A stretch of DNA of 64,000 bases from Gp6-AA40 sp963741135 (lineage in GTDB: Bacteria > Acidobacteriota > Vicinamibacteria > Vicinamibacterales > UBA2999): positions 1,488,001 through 1,552,000 of the forward strand of contig CAVUHC010000008.1 in assembly GCA_963741135.1 (NCBI GenBank), in the 5' to 3' direction. A program made the position numbers and the translations under genes. Below are positions 8,952 through 19,163 of the stretch, in pieces (positions within the stretch are counted from its first letter, which is position 1; each line of letters opens with the position of its first letter). The notes beneath the pieces were generated by a model. The model saw nothing but the letters and a program-made list of their open reading frames with translations, did no database searches and was not told the origin of the DNA.

Positions 8952-11351
8952 ATGATTCGAACCCGATCCCTGGCGTCACTAAGCATTGCACTCGCGGGCG
9001 CGGTTTTCGTGTCCGCGGTAACACTCTCGGCGCAAAATTCCCCGACTCAGAATACCCCTGCTCAAAATTCCCCTTCAGCGGCCGCGACCCATCGCGCGAC
9101 ACTCGATAGATTTTGCATCGCCTGTCATAGGGGTGACACGCCAGCTGCAGGGCTGCGCCTGGACACGTTCGACGCCGCGAATTTCGAGACCGCCGGCGCG
9201 ACGTGGGAAAAGCTGGCGCGCAAGCTGCGCAACCGTGAGATGCCGCCTGCCGACATGCGGCGGCCCGATGAGACCACCTACAAGGCGCTCGTCGAATATA
9301 TCGAGGCCGGACGCGATCGCCTGGCAGTGGCGAAGCCGAATCCGGGACGCCCCACGCTCCATCGTCTCAACCGAACGGAGTACGGGAATGCCGTCCGCGA
9401 TTTGCTGGCGCTGGAGATTGACGTCGCCGATCTGTTGCCGGCCGACGACATCGGCTATGGCTTCGACAACATCGGAGACGTGTTGCAGGTGTCGCCGGTG
9501 TTGCTGGAGCGGTACCTTTCGGTGGCTCGCAAGGTCAGCCGAACCGCGGTAGGCGATACCACGATCCCCGTGTCCTACCAGACCTATGACGTTCCTCACC
9601 GCCTGATTCAGGATGATCGTCTGGGTGAAACCGCGCCGGTCGGCTCGCGCGGCGGCACCATGCTGCGCCACCTGTTCCCGGTGGACGGCGAATACGAGAT
9701 TTCGGTCACGTTGCAAAGGAACAGAGACGACGAATATCTGGGCCTCGCCCGGGAACGCAAGGTCGATCTCAGGCTCGACGATCAACGGCTCCAGCTGTTC
9801 ACCATTGCCGCCAACCCCAAGAAGGTCGTGCTCGGCAGCGGAACACCTCCCGATGCGCATCTGAAGATCCGTGTGCCGGTGAAGGCCGGAACACGAGAGC
9901 TTGCTGCGACATTCCTGAAAGACACGCTCATCAAGGAAGGCATCATTGACCGGATACGCGGCGATGACGTGCTGACGTACTTCGAAGGCGTAGGCAGCAT
10001 TACCGTCGCCGGTCCGTTCAACGTGCAAGGGTCGGGTAACACGGCTACGCGCGACAGGATTTTCATCTGTCATCCGTCCGCGGCCGCCGAGCAGCAGGCA
10101 TGCGCGAAAAAAATCCTGTCGAATCTCGCCCACCACGCGTATCGGCGTCCTGTCAGTGACGGCGAAACGGCGCAACTGCTCGCGCTCTACAACGAGGGCG
10201 CACGCAACGGCGGCTTCGAGTCGGGCGTGAGACTCGCGTTGCAGAAGATTCTGGTGTCGCCCGAGTTCCTGTTCCGTGCGGAAGTCGATCCGCCGGGCGC
10301 GGCTCCGGGGACCGTCTACAAGATCAGCGACATCGAGCTTGCCTCACGGCTGTCGTTCTTCCTGTGGAGCAGCATTCCCGACGAGCAGCTGCTCACCGTT
10401 GCGGAGAGCGGACGCCTCTCCGACCCGTCGGTCCTGCAGGGTCAGGTCAAGCGCATGCTGGCCGATCCTCGCTCGCAGGCGCTGGTGAAGAACTTCGCCG
10501 GCCAATGGCTGTATTTGCGCAATATCGCAAGGATATCCCCGGATCAGACGACCTTTCCGAACTTCGATGACAACTTGCGCGAGGCCCTTGCGAAGGAAAC
10601 GGAGCTCCTGATCGAAAGTCAGGTGCGGGCGGATCGTAGCGTCACCGACCTGCTGACGACGGACTACACGTTCCTCAATCAGCGCCTGGCCGAGCACTAC
10701 GGGATCAGGGGTATTTACGGCACTGAATTCCGCCGCGTGAAACTCGAAGACCCGAATCGGTACGGATTGCTCGGACAGGCCAGCATCTTGGCGGTGACCT
10801 CGTATCCAAACCGGACGGCGCCGACGATCCGTGGAAAGTGGGTGTTGGAGCAGCTCCTGGGTTCTCCGCCACCACCGCCGCCGCCGAATGTTCCTTCGCT
10901 GAAAGACGATGCGACCGCACAGCAGATGACCATGCGGCAACGCATGGAACAGCACAGGGCCAATCCCACCTGCGCGGCCTGCCACCGGCTGATGGATCCG
11001 CTCGGCTTTGCGCTCGAGAACTTCGATGGTCTCGGCAACTGGCGCGTGTCCACGGCACCAGGATCAGGACCGATCGATGCGTCCGGTACCACGCCTGACG
11101 GCACTGCGTTCACCGGGCCGGCGGGCTTGCGCGATGTCCTGATGAAAAAACAGGACATGTTCGTCGAAAACTTCACGGAGCGGCTGCTGACCTATGCGCT
11201 GGGTCGTGGCGTGGAAGAGTACGACTACGCGGCTCTTCGCACGATCGCGCGCGGCGCGGCCGCCGACAATCAAAAGTGGTCGTCAATCATTCTTGGCATT
11301 GTCAAGAGCACACCATTCCGAATGAGGAGGGCTAGCGATGGTGATCTTTAA
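8952..11351 (+). CDS. DUF1592/DUF1588/DUF1587/DUF1585-type c-type cytochrome protein
   Basis: A 799-residue exported protein. After a signal peptide (IALAGAVFVSAVTLSA) comes a haem site FCIACH at residues 54-59 and 'LRNREMPPADMRRP' (planctomycete-cytochrome-like). The DUF1587 start LHRLNRTEYGNAVRDLL follows, then the carbohydrate-binding-like middle, DUF1595/1592 (YRRPVSDGE, RLSFFLWSSIPDEQLL, FAGQWLYLRN) and DUF1588/1585 with a second site CAACHRLMDPLGFALENFDG. The family is paired almost always with a DUF1552 gene, as here; the next gene starts 14 nt inside this one. The role is unproven, thought to be oxidative or redox handling of polymers. Start 8952 is supported by GGGAGGGAG and the signal peptide. 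Confidence 0.88.
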   Translation: MIRTRSLASLSIALAGAVFVSAVTLSAQNSPTQNTPAQNSPSAAATHRATLDRFCIACHRGDTPAAGLRLDTFDAANFETAGATWEKLARKLRNREMPPADMRRPDETTYKALVEYIEAGRDRLAVAKPNPGRPTLHRLNRTEYGNAVRDLLALEIDVADLLPADDIGYGFDNIGDVLQVSPVLLERYLSVARKVSRTAVGDTTIPVSYQTYDVPHRLIQDDRLGETAPVGSRGGTMLRHLFPVDGEYEISVTLQRNRDDEYLGLARERKVDLRLDDQRLQLFTIAANPKKVVLGSGTPPDAHLKIRVPVKAGTRELAATFLKDTLIKEGIIDRIRGDDVLTYFEGVGSITVAGPFNVQGSGNTATRDRIFICHPSAAAEQQACAKKILSNLAHHAYRRPVSDGETAQLLALYNEGARNGGFESGVRLALQKILVSPEFLFRAEVDPPGAAPGTVYKISDIELASRLSFFLWSSIPDEQLLTVAESGRLSDPSVLQGQVKRMLADPRSQALVKNFAGQWLYLRNIARISPDQTTFPNFDDNLREALAKETELLIESQVRADRSVTDLLTTDYTFLNQRLAEHYGIRGIYGTEFRRVKLEDPNRYGLLGQASILAVTSYPNRTAPTIRGKWVLEQLLGSPPPPPPPNVPSLKDDATAQQMTMRQRMEQHRANPTCAACHRLMDPLGFALENFDGLGNWRVSTAPGSGPIDASGTTPDGTAFTGPAGLRDVLMKKQDMFVENFTERLLTYALGRGVEEYDYAALRTIARGAAADNQKWSSIILGIVKSTPFRMRRASDGDL

Positions 11352-12681
11352 GAAGGCGTTTCCCCGGCGCACGTTCCTGCGCGGCGTGGGTGCCACGCTT
11401 GCTCTACCCGTGCTCGACGCCATGACGCCGGCGTTTGGCGCCCCCCCGACACGGCCGACCCGCATGGCGTTCATGCAGACCCCGAACGGGATCTTCAACT
11501 TGAACGGCGAGTGGACACCCAAGGCCGTGGGCACCAACTTTGAGCTGACCCGGACGCTCGAGCCGCTCGCTGCCTTTAAGGACCGCATGCTGGTGCTATC
11601 CGGGCTCGATAACCAGCAAGCCGCAGGCCTCACGGGCGAAATAGGCGGCGATCATCCGCGCGCGTGCACCGCCTGGCTGACGGGCACCCACGCCAAGATG
11701 ACCTCCGGCGCAGACCTCCACGCCGGGATATCCGCCGACCAGATTGCCGCGAAGGAGTTCGGCAAGTACACGCAGCTCGCCTCGCTTGAAATCGGCCTGG
11801 AAGCCCCCGAAATCGTCGGCGCCTGCGAGTCGGCCTACGGCTGCGCCTATTACGACACGATCTCCTGGCGCAACGACACCACACCGCTGCCGATGGAGAA
11901 CCGCCCACGCGCCATCTTCGAGCGTCTGTTCGGCGACGCGGGCACCGATCCGAAGGTGCGCCTGGCCTTCAGAAACGAAGACCGCAGCATCCTTGACGCC
12001 ATCGGCGTGGACGTCAAGCGGCTGCGCGGGAAGGTCGGCGGAACGGATCGCGGCAAGATCGACCAGTATCTGGATGCCATCCGCGATGTCGAGCGGCGCA
12101 TGCAACTGGCGGAGAAGCAGGGTCATCTCGAGGTGACCATGGGAAGCCCTGTCGGCGTCCCGGAAGTCTTCTCCGACTACTACAAGTTGATGGCCGATCT
12201 CATGGTTCTCGCCTGGCAGACCGACATGACCCGCGTCATCACGTTCCAGATGGGCCATGAAATGAGCGGCCGCGCCTATCCCGAGCTGGGGTTCGGCGAT
12301 GCGCACCACCCCTGCACGCATCACCAGGGCGACAAGGAGAAGCAGGAGAAGACCACGAAGATCAACATCCTGCACACGAAGATGCTGTCGTACTATCTCG
12401 GCCGGCTGCGCGACACCTCGGACGGCGAGGGCTCGCTGCTCGATCACTCGATGATCCTCTACGGCGCGGGGCTGAGCGACGCCAACCTGCACCTCTATAC
12501 CGATCTCTCGCTGTTGCTCGTCGCCGGCGGTGTTGGCGGCATCAAGGGCGGACAGCACGTGCGCTATCCCAACCGCACGCCGATGGCGAATCTGCTCCTG
12601 ACCATGCTGGACAAGGCAGATGTTCCGCATGTGGAGAAGTTGGGCGACAGCACGGGCAGGTTGGACCTGCCGACCACTTAG
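11338..12681 (+). CDS. DUF1552 protein, Tat-exported
   Basis: A 447-residue protein with a twin-arginine leader (FPRRTFLRGVGATLALPVLD) and the typical DUF1552 beginning 'RMAFMQTPNGI' and 'VLSGLDNQQA'. It also has DHPRACTAWLTG and the late 'MILYGAGLSDANLHLYTDL', which resembles the alkaline-phosphatase/sulfatase-like fold of DUF1501/1552 proteins with conserved His/Asp. AGGAGG at 11325-11330 supports the start. It overlaps the DUF1592 gene and is certainly co-translated with it; the two are a recurring functional pair of unknown activity. Confidence 0.88.
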   Translation: MVIFKKAFPRRTFLRGVGATLALPVLDAMTPAFGAPPTRPTRMAFMQTPNGIFNLNGEWTPKAVGTNFELTRTLEPLAAFKDRMLVLSGLDNQQAAGLTGEIGGDHPRACTAWLTGTHAKMTSGADLHAGISADQIAAKEFGKYTQLASLEIGLEAPEIVGACESAYGCAYYDTISWRNDTTPLPMENRPRAIFERLFGDAGTDPKVRLAFRNEDRSILDAIGVDVKRLRGKVGGTDRGKIDQYLDAIRDVERRMQLAEKQGHLEVTMGSPVGVPEVFSDYYKLMADLMVLAWQTDMTRVITFQMGHEMSGRAYPELGFGDAHHPCTHHQGDKEKQEKTTKINILHTKMLSYYLGRLRDTSDGEGSLLDHSMILYGAGLSDANLHLYTDLSLLLVAGGVGGIKGGQHVRYPNRTPMANLLLTMLDKADVPHVEKLGDSTGRLDLPTT

Positions 12682-12752
12682 CGTGGCCTTCGCCAGGGGT
12701 CCTCGAAAAACGGGACTCCTGGCGACAGACGAAACTTGATCCGAGCGGGAGA

Positions 12753-14297
12753 ATGGCAATGAACATGAGAGCAACGATTCTGGCGGCACTCATGGCCTCG
12801 ATGATATTCGCGGGCACCGCGCTTGCCGCAGGTGCGGGCAATATGTCGCTGGTGACTGCCGCGAAGCAGGGGGACCGTGCAACCGTGCAGTCCCTGTTGA
12901 ACGGTGGTAGCAAGCACGCCGCCGCCGGGGCCGAGGGGACGGCCGCGTTGGTCTGGGCGGCCACGCGCAACGACCTGGAGATGGCCGATCTTCTCCTGCG
13001 CGCCGGCGCGAACGTGAAGACGGCGAACGAATTCGGCGCAACGGCGCTGTATGCGGCCGCGGGACACGCGGATCCGAGGATGACCGAAAAGCTGCTCGCG
13101 GCCGGCGCCGATCCCAATACGGCGCTGATGTCGGGCGAGACGCCGCTCATGGAAGCGGCCCGCCGGGGCAACCTCGTGACGGTGCGTGCGTTACTCGCGA
13201 GGAACGCAAACCCCAACACGCGTGAATTGAACGGCGGACAGACCGCCTTGATGTGGGCGCTGTCGCAACGTCAGTCCGCGGTTGTCGAGATACTGCTCGA
13301 GGGCGGCGCCGATGTGCACGCCGCTTCAAAGACCGGCTTCACGCCTCTGATGTTCGCCGCCCAGCAGGGCGATCAGGACAGCGCTCGCATTCTGCTCCGC
13401 GCCGGCGCGAAACCGAATGAGGCTCAGGCGAAAACGGGACTGACGGCCTTGATGGTCGCGAGCGCCATGGGGAACGCGAAAGCCGTAGACGCGCTGCTCG
13501 ACAATGGCGCCGATCCCAACCTCCCGGATGCGAACGGTTACACCTCTTTGCACCGCGTCGTGCGGGATTCCGATTACGGGATCAACCTGGCCGGGAAAGA
13601 CGCCATCTTGACCATTGTCAAATCACTGCTCAAGCACGGCGCCAATCCAAATGTCCGTCTCAGTCAGGACAAGGAAAAGGCCGCCGAGGAAATCAAGAAC
13701 GGCAACGTCGCAATCGAAGGGAAGCGCACCGCCGTCACCGTCGATGAAATCATTCTCCAGGGTGCCACACCGCTCTTCCTGGCGGCGGAGGTCAACAATC
13801 TTGAGGTGATCAAGACCTTGGTGGCAGCCGGGGCGGATCCGCTCATTGCCAGCGAGCGCGGCACGACGCCCTTGATGATGGCAGCCGGGGCCGGCACGGA
13901 CGTGCAAAGGGAACGAGAGCCCGAGGAACGGGCCACGGCGGTCGAGACGGCAAAGTTTTTCGTGGAGCACGGCGCCGACGTGAATGCCGCGGGGCAGTAC
14001 GGCTGGACCGCACTGCACGCGGCCGCCTATCAGGGGCTGAACGACGTCATCGCATACCTGGTCAGCAAGGGTGCAAACATCGATCAGAAGGACGAGTTCG
14101 GGCAGACGGCGTTGAGCATTTCCCTATCCGTCCTCACCAAGGATATTGGGGCCCGTCGCCTTCAGATTCCGCGCAGATACCGGGAGGACACAGCCCAGCT
14201 TCTGCTCAAATTGGGCGCTGGCACGCTCGACAAGACCGGGGTCGCGGTGGTCCTCCAGCGCAGCGGGGACCTGAACCTGGGAAATCGCGTTCCCTAG
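12753..14297 (+). CDS. Secreted ankyrin-repeat protein
   Basis: A 514-residue protein with a signal peptide (ILAALMASMIFAGTALAAG) followed by about ten ankyrin repeats of the form 'G-x-T-A/P-L-x-x-A-A-x-x-G', for example GETPLMEAARRGNLVTVRAL and YGWTALHAAAYQGLNDVIAY. A longer insert lies near residues 300-335. Periplasmic ankyrin proteins are frequent beside DUF1592/DUF1552 pairs in acidobacteria, so a shared role as a binding scaffold is plausible. A strong hairpin follows at 14357. Confidence 0.88.
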   Translation: MAMNMRATILAALMASMIFAGTALAAGAGNMSLVTAAKQGDRATVQSLLNGGSKHAAAGAEGTAALVWAATRNDLEMADLLLRAGANVKTANEFGATALYAAAGHADPRMTEKLLAAGADPNTALMSGETPLMEAARRGNLVTVRALLARNANPNTRELNGGQTALMWALSQRQSAVVEILLEGGADVHAASKTGFTPLMFAAQQGDQDSARILLRAGAKPNEAQAKTGLTALMVASAMGNAKAVDALLDNGADPNLPDANGYTSLHRVVRDSDYGINLAGKDAILTIVKSLLKHGANPNVRLSQDKEKAAEEIKNGNVAIEGKRTAVTVDEIILQGATPLFLAAEVNNLEVIKTLVAAGADPLIASERGTTPLMMAAGAGTDVQREREPEERATAVETAKFFVEHGADVNAAGQYGWTALHAAAYQGLNDVIAYLVSKGANIDQKDEFGQTALSISLSVLTKDIGARRLQIPRRYREDTAQLLLKLGAGTLDKTGVAVVLQRSGDLNLGNRVP

Positions 14298-14356
14298 TCG
14301 CGTCTACTTCGTCATTGGTTTGCCCCGGGGGGCGGTGGCCAGCGACGTGTCCGATA

Positions 14357-14386
14357 GCGGGTCTCCGGTTTAACCCGGAGACCCGC
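14357..14386 (+). terminator. 12-bp perfect hairpin after the ankyrin gene
   Basis: GCGGGTCTCCGG (14357-14368) pairs perfectly with CCGGAGACCCGC (14375-14386) across a 6-nt loop, 60 nt after the stop. There is no U-run on either side, so this is either a bidirectional terminator without a tail or an mRNA-stabilising hairpin between two convergent genes. Confidence 0.6.
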
Positions 14387-14416
14387 CAATCAGCGGGCAG
14401 CTCGCAACTCTCTACG

Positions 14417-14560
14417 CTCTGGCCGCAGTGAGCTGCGGCATGTCCTCCGCAAAACCGGCTTGATTCGAGACAACCGAGCTTCGCCGTCGACCGGCGCAGC
14501 TTGTCGGCCTTCGGCCTGACGGTTTTGCTTCGGACATGCCGCTTCTCATTGCGGCCAGAG
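14417..14560. repeat. Inverted repeat with 40-nt arms (same family as 222-452)
   Basis: The left arm 14417-14456 and right arm 14521-14560 are reverse complements at all but a few positions (CTCTGGCCGCAGTGAG... against ...GCGGCCAGAG). The interior has a smaller hairpin (GTCGGCCTTCGGCCTGAC). It lies between the converging ankyrin and TonB genes and fills most of 14298-14647; no gene is seen there. Confidence 0.78.
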
Positions 14561-14647
14561 CGTCATACTTCGGCGAAACAGGGCCAAGCCGGGCGTCGAC
14601 ACCAATCGTCCGGAACCTGTGAGCGTGTTCTTCGTGGTTGCTTTCCT

Positions 14648-17600
14648 TCAAAAGCCGTACTTGACGCCGAACTGCAGGACGCGCGGCGTGCCCGCGATTG
14701 ATGTCACCCGGCCGAACGTACCCGCACTGAAATTCGTATCGGTGATCCTCCCACCCTGGATGGGCCCCGCGATGGGCGCGCCCCAGTTGAACGTATTGAG
14801 CAGGTTGAACGTCTCGACGCGGAGCTCCACCGTCCGGCTGGCGCCGAACGGGATGAGGCGCGAGAGTGCCAGGTCGATCGACCGGTAGCCCGGCGCGCGC
14901 ACGCTGTTGCGGCGAAAGTTGCCGAGCGTGCCCGGCGCCGGCAGCGCGAACGCGGCCGGGTTGAGCCAGTCGTTCAGCGTTTTCTGTCCGTATGGGTTCG
15001 AGAGCACCTGATCGACCCGCTGATTCTGGATGCCGGTGAACGCGCGGTCCTGGCCGGCGATGACGTTCAGCGGCTGCCCGGAACGCACGCTGAAGATGCC
15101 CGAGATCCGCCAATCCGTGAATGCGGCACGCAGCGCGCCGTTGTCTATCCGCGGTGTTCGTACGCCGGCGACCAGGGTGCCGATGTGCGTCCGATCCTGG
15201 TCGCAGATCCCGCGATCGAATGAAAAATCGTCGGGGTTGGTATAGCCGTTGGCAATTTGCGGGAAGCCGCCCGTCTGCAGCGCAGGGTCGCCAAAGCAGC
15301 GCGACACCGTGTAATTGCCGCTGAGGCTCACGCCGTCGGCGGCCCGGCGCTGGAACGACAGCTTCAGCCCCTTGTAGTCCTGCGTCCCCACCGCCTGGTG
15401 GATATCCATGTTGCCCAGGAGCCGCGCCGCCGCCGGGTTCTCGCCGGACAGCGAGAACACCCGCCGCTGGTTCAGGTTCGCGTTGGTGCTGCAGATCGGG
15501 TAAGAGACTCCCTGGAGCGCGCACGGACCCAATCCCAGGAACACACCAGGATTGATCGCCACCTGCTCCCACAGACGGTCGGTGTGGCTGCCGATGTAGC
15601 TCGCGGCCACCTGCCAGACCGTCCCGAGCTGCTGCTCGAGGGTGACGTTCCACTGCTGGATGCGCGGCGAGTTGATGTTCGGATCGGTCGCCCCGTACGC
15701 GCCGAACGGGAGGAATTGCGTCTCGCGGTTCGTCAGAATCGGGTGCGGATCCCCGCCCAGATGGGCGTAGGGCCGATCGAACCCGCCGGGAGGATCTTCC
15801 ACGATGGAGCGGTTGCCGTACGGCGGCGAGTTCGCGTTGATGAGCTGATACTCGGCGTTCGGGAAGTCGTACGTCAGCCCGTAGGACGCACGCACCGCCG
15901 TCTTGCCGTTTCCGCTCACGTCCCAGCCAAGCCCGACGCGCGGCGAGAAATTCAGCCACTGCGTGAACAGCCCGCGCTTGCCCGGCGGGAACCCGGGATC
16001 GCCCGGATAGAGGAGACCGGCTGGCGCGTTTACGAACGCCTGGCTCCTGACGTTATCGCGGAAGTTCTCGCGGCTGAAGTTATAGACGGCGCCGCTTGTA
16101 ACGTTCTGTCCGAAGTAGGGCTCCCACCGAAGGCCAGCGTTGATCGTCAGCCGCGACGTCGCGCGCCAGGTGTCCTGGCCATACAGGCCCATGTACCACT
16201 GGTCCATCGGCAGGATCGCCGGGCCGCCATGTTCGAGCCGGCCGACGCGGCCCATGAGAAAGTCCGCCAGGCCCAGCCCGGTCAGCCCTCCCGTAAAGGT
16301 CCAGAAGCCGCCGGAGCGTGCCTGCGTCTCGAAGTAGTACCGCCAGTACGCGGCGCTCGCGCCAAGCGATACTTGGTGGCTGCCGCGGACGACGGTGTAG
16401 TCGTCGCTCAGTTGAGAGGCGTTGGTCAGGAACCGGCTCGGGCCCTGATTCTGCGCCTCGAACGCGCCCTGGACTCGCACCCACATCACGTGGGGCGAGT
16501 AGCTGTACACGTCGGAGCCGATGTCGTGTGGCTCGAATGTCTCCGGCGCGAGGCGGCTGACAGCGGAGCGGTTGAAGGAAAACCGAATCGAGTTCACGGT
16601 GTTCGGGCCGAACACGCGCGTGTCGCCGATGGCCAGCGAATGGGCAAGGGCATCCATGCCGAGCAGGCCGACGTTGTTCGCGGCGTCGAACAGGGACAGG
16701 ACAGTATCCCCTTCCCGCATGGGAATCGGCTGGGTGGCCGACGTGGCCATGTAGCGGCCGAAGATCGTGTGGTCGGAGGTCCGCTGATAATCGATCCGGC
16801 CGAGGTACTGCAGTTCGTTGCTGTCCTTCGCCTGCGAATACGTCACCTGCCCGCACGGATCCGTCGTCGTCGGCAGGCGGCGGGTCATGTTGAGCGCCGC
16901 CGGGCTGAGCTGCGACGGATTGACCCGGTTGTTCTCGAATCCACCGCGCAGCGTGATCTGCCGTCCCCCGTTGCAGGCGGGCGAGGCGAACGCCGTGAAG
17001 TCGCCGGCCAGCATCGCCGGCGTCGGCACCCACGCGATGTTGGCAGCCGGCTGCTGGCGGACGGTGGTGCCCTGGAACGCCCCGAAGAAGAACAGCCGGT
17101 TCTGCACGAGCGGTCCACCCAGCGTGCCCCCGAACTGGTTGCGCTTGAGGCCATCGTCCACCCGTTTCCCGTCCGGTCCGATCTGTGCGAACGGGTTCTT
17201 GGCGTTGAAGCGCCGATCGCGCACGAACTCGAAGGCGTTGCCCGTAAAGCGGTTGGTGCCCGACTTCGTCACGGCGTTGACCGCGGCGCCGGCGTGCATG
17301 CCGTGCTGGGCGCTCAGTCCGCTCGTTGCCACGCTGAACTCCTGAAGCGCATCCGGGAACGGGAACGGGAGGTTCAAATTGTCCTGTGGGTTGTTGTGCA
17401 TGGCGCCGTCGAGCAGGTACGCCACCCCGAAGGACTGTCCGCCGGCCACCGACACCCCGAGCCCACCGGGCACCGCCCGCTGCGGTGCGTTCGTCACCTG
17501 CACGGCCGCGCCCGACATCATCACGAGCTCGACCGCATTGCGACCGTTGAGCGGCAACGCCAGGATTTCCTCGTTCCGGATGACGTCGCTGATGCCGGAG

Positions 17601-17998
17601 CTCTGCACGTCCACCAGCGGCGCGGCCCCTTCCACTGTCACGGACTCCTCGAGCGAACCGACCGACAGCACCACGTTGATCGCCGGCGAGCCGGCGACCT
17701 GCAGGACGATGCCCGTCTGGACGTAGGAACGGAAGCCTGAGAGCGACACCTCCAACCGATAGGGGCCGGGCGGCAGGTTCGACAGCACGTACGACCCGTT
17801 GCTATCGGTCACGTCGCTTCGGGTGAATCCGGTGGCCGTTTGCGTCGCCGTGACGGTGACCCCGGGAAGAACGGCCGCACTCTGGTCGGTGATTCGACCA
17901 CTGAGCTGGGCGGTTGAGAGCTGCGCCCAGGCGAGGCCGGCATTCAGAAAAACACTCAGGACGCCGAGCGAGAATCCCCCGAGAAAACGCCTCATCAT
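14648..17998 (-). CDS. Oar-like TonB-dependent receptor with carboxypeptidase-regulatory-like domain
   Basis: A 1116-residue outer-membrane protein. After a signal peptide (GGFSLGVLSVFLNAGLAWAQ) comes a carboxypeptidase-D regulatory-like domain at about residues 25-110 (LSGRITDQSAAVLPGVTVTA, LPPGPYRLEVSLSGF), then a plug ('PLNGRNAVELVMMSGA', 'GVAYLLDGAMHNNP') and a large beta-barrel ending GVKYGF. Such receptors are abundant in acidobacteria and are thought to import glycans or other large ligands using TonB/ExbBD; the ligand is unknown. Start 17998 is chosen for GGAGG at 5 nt and the signal peptide. It is divergent from the amidohydrolase at 18205. Confidence 0.9.
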   Translation of the reverse strand: MMRRFLGGFSLGVLSVFLNAGLAWAQLSTAQLSGRITDQSAAVLPGVTVTATQTATGFTRSDVTDSNGSYVLSNLPPGPYRLEVSLSGFRSYVQTGIVLQVAGSPAINVVLSVGSLEESVTVEGAAPLVDVQSSGISDVIRNEEILALPLNGRNAVELVMMSGAAVQVTNAPQRAVPGGLGVSVAGGQSFGVAYLLDGAMHNNPQDNLNLPFPFPDALQEFSVATSGLSAQHGMHAGAAVNAVTKSGTNRFTGNAFEFVRDRRFNAKNPFAQIGPDGKRVDDGLKRNQFGGTLGGPLVQNRLFFFGAFQGTTVRQQPAANIAWVPTPAMLAGDFTAFASPACNGGRQITLRGGFENNRVNPSQLSPAALNMTRRLPTTTDPCGQVTYSQAKDSNELQYLGRIDYQRTSDHTIFGRYMATSATQPIPMREGDTVLSLFDAANNVGLLGMDALAHSLAIGDTRVFGPNTVNSIRFSFNRSAVSRLAPETFEPHDIGSDVYSYSPHVMWVRVQGAFEAQNQGPSRFLTNASQLSDDYTVVRGSHQVSLGASAAYWRYYFETQARSGGFWTFTGGLTGLGLADFLMGRVGRLEHGGPAILPMDQWYMGLYGQDTWRATSRLTINAGLRWEPYFGQNVTSGAVYNFSRENFRDNVRSQAFVNAPAGLLYPGDPGFPPGKRGLFTQWLNFSPRVGLGWDVSGNGKTAVRASYGLTYDFPNAEYQLINANSPPYGNRSIVEDPPGGFDRPYAHLGGDPHPILTNRETQFLPFGAYGATDPNINSPRIQQWNVTLEQQLGTVWQVAASYIGSHTDRLWEQVAINPGVFLGLGPCALQGVSYPICSTNANLNQRRVFSLSGENPAAARLLGNMDIHQAVGTQDYKGLKLSFQRRAADGVSLSGNYTVSRCFGDPALQTGGFPQIANGYTNPDDFSFDRGICDQDRTHIGTLVAGVRTPRIDNGALRAAFTDWRISGIFSVRSGQPLNVIAGQDRAFTGIQNQRVDQVLSNPYGQKTLNDWLNPAAFALPAPGTLGNFRRNSVRAPGYRSIDLALSRLIPFGASRTVELRVETFNLLNTFNWGAPIAGPIQGGRITDTNFSAGTFGRVTSIAGTPRVLQFGVKYGF

Positions 17999-18204
17999 AT
18001 CCACCTCCGTAAAAGGGACAGGTAAGAAGGCGAGCGACCGAGAGGACCGTGTGCGGCGCAGTATACGCCCGTAACGCCTCATTTCGGCCGAGGGTTTGGG
18101 AGGTGGGTCAACCGCGATGAGTATCGAATTTCCGAAAGCCGATTAGCCGCATCCTGGTACACAATCCTGACGCGTAACACAGATTCGCAAGACCGGAGAG
18201 AAAC

Positions 18205-19161
18205 ATGATCGAAAGGCGCACGTTCATCAAGGGCGCCTCGATGCTGGTATTGGCGGCATCGACGTCGCGAATGTACGTTGAAGAGAGTTTCGCCCAGCAG
18301 GTGCCAAATTCCTCCGGCACCGAGCCGGCAAAACTCAAAGCGCCGCCGGGCGCGTGCGACTGCCACCACCACATCTACGATGCGGTGCGCTTTCCGGCCC
18401 CGACGCCGGGAGGCCGGCTCATTCCCGACGCGCGCGTCGAGGAATTCCGCATGCTGCAGCGCCGGATCGGAACGAGCCGCAACATCATCGTGACGCCGTC
18501 AGCTTATGTCACCGACAACCGCGTGACGCTCGATGCGATCGCGAAGCTCGGGCCGAATGCGCGCGGCGTCGCCGTCGTCCACCCGACCGTCACGGATGCG
18601 GAGCTGAAAGCGCTGGCCGACCGTGGCATTCGCGGCATTCGCTTCTCGATCACCGATACCTCCACTGCGGCGACGTCGATCGACATGATCGAGCCGTTGT
18701 CGAAGCGCGTGAACGCGCTCGGCTGGCACGTGCAGATCAACATGGGCCCCGACCAGATCGTCGCGGCCGAAGCCTTGTGGAATCGCCTGCCCTCCGCGCT
18801 CGTGTTCGATCACATGGGCCACGTCCCGCAGCCTGCCGGCCTGAGCCATCCGGTCTACAACGTCGTCCGCAAGCTGGTCGACAAGGGCCGCACGTGGGTC
18901 AAGCTGTCGGTGACCTATGACAACACCAAGGACGGTCCGCCCGGCTATGCCGACATTACGAAGGTCGCGCAGGCCTACATCAAGGCCGCGCCCGAACGCA
19001 TGGTGTGGGGGAGCAACTGGCCGCACCCGAACGAGACCACAAAGCCAGACGACGCGATGCTGTTCGATCTCATGTCGAAATGGGCGCCGGACGAGCCGAC
19101 GCGCAACCGCATCCTGGTGCAGAATGCCGCCGAGCTGTACGGCTTCGGGAAAGCGTCGTGA
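18205..19161 (+). CDS. Amidohydrolase-2 family (LigI/PDC-lactonase-like), exported
   Basis: A 318-residue TIM-barrel hydrolase with a Tat-like leader (ERRTFIKGASMLVLAAS). Metal-binding motif ACDCHHHIYD is near residue 52. Later motifs are HPTVTD, 'VFDHMGHVPQ' and WGSNWPHPNE, with the catalytic Asp region near the C terminus. The closest known activity is 2-pyrone-4,6-dicarboxylate lactonase (LigI) in protocatechuate breakdown, but exported relatives act on unknown lactones. AGAGAAAC precedes the ATG. The alpha/beta hydrolase gene follows immediately (ATG 2 nt after the stop), so they form an operon. A degraded copy of its C-terminal end lies at 50843. Confidence 0.85.
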   Translation: MIERRTFIKGASMLVLAASTSRMYVEESFAQQVPNSSGTEPAKLKAPPGACDCHHHIYDAVRFPAPTPGGRLIPDARVEEFRMLQRRIGTSRNIIVTPSAYVTDNRVTLDAIAKLGPNARGVAVVHPTVTDAELKALADRGIRGIRFSITDTSTAATSIDMIEPLSKRVNALGWHVQINMGPDQIVAAEALWNRLPSALVFDHMGHVPQPAGLSHPVYNVVRKLVDKGRTWVKLSVTYDNTKDGPPGYADITKVAQAYIKAAPERMVWGSNWPHPNETTKPDDAMLFDLMSKWAPDEPTRNRILVQNAAELYGFGKAS

Positions 19162-19163
19162 GG

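Noticed and set aside
14412..15959. 515-residue minus-strand open frame overlapping the TonB gene
   Set aside because: Out-of-frame translation of the receptor barrel, running into the palindromic repeat; no domain.
15257..17740. 827-residue plus-strand open frame
   Set aside because: Antisense shadow of the TonB receptor: high Arg/Val composition, no recognisable domain, while the minus strand has signal peptide, plug and barrel motifs.
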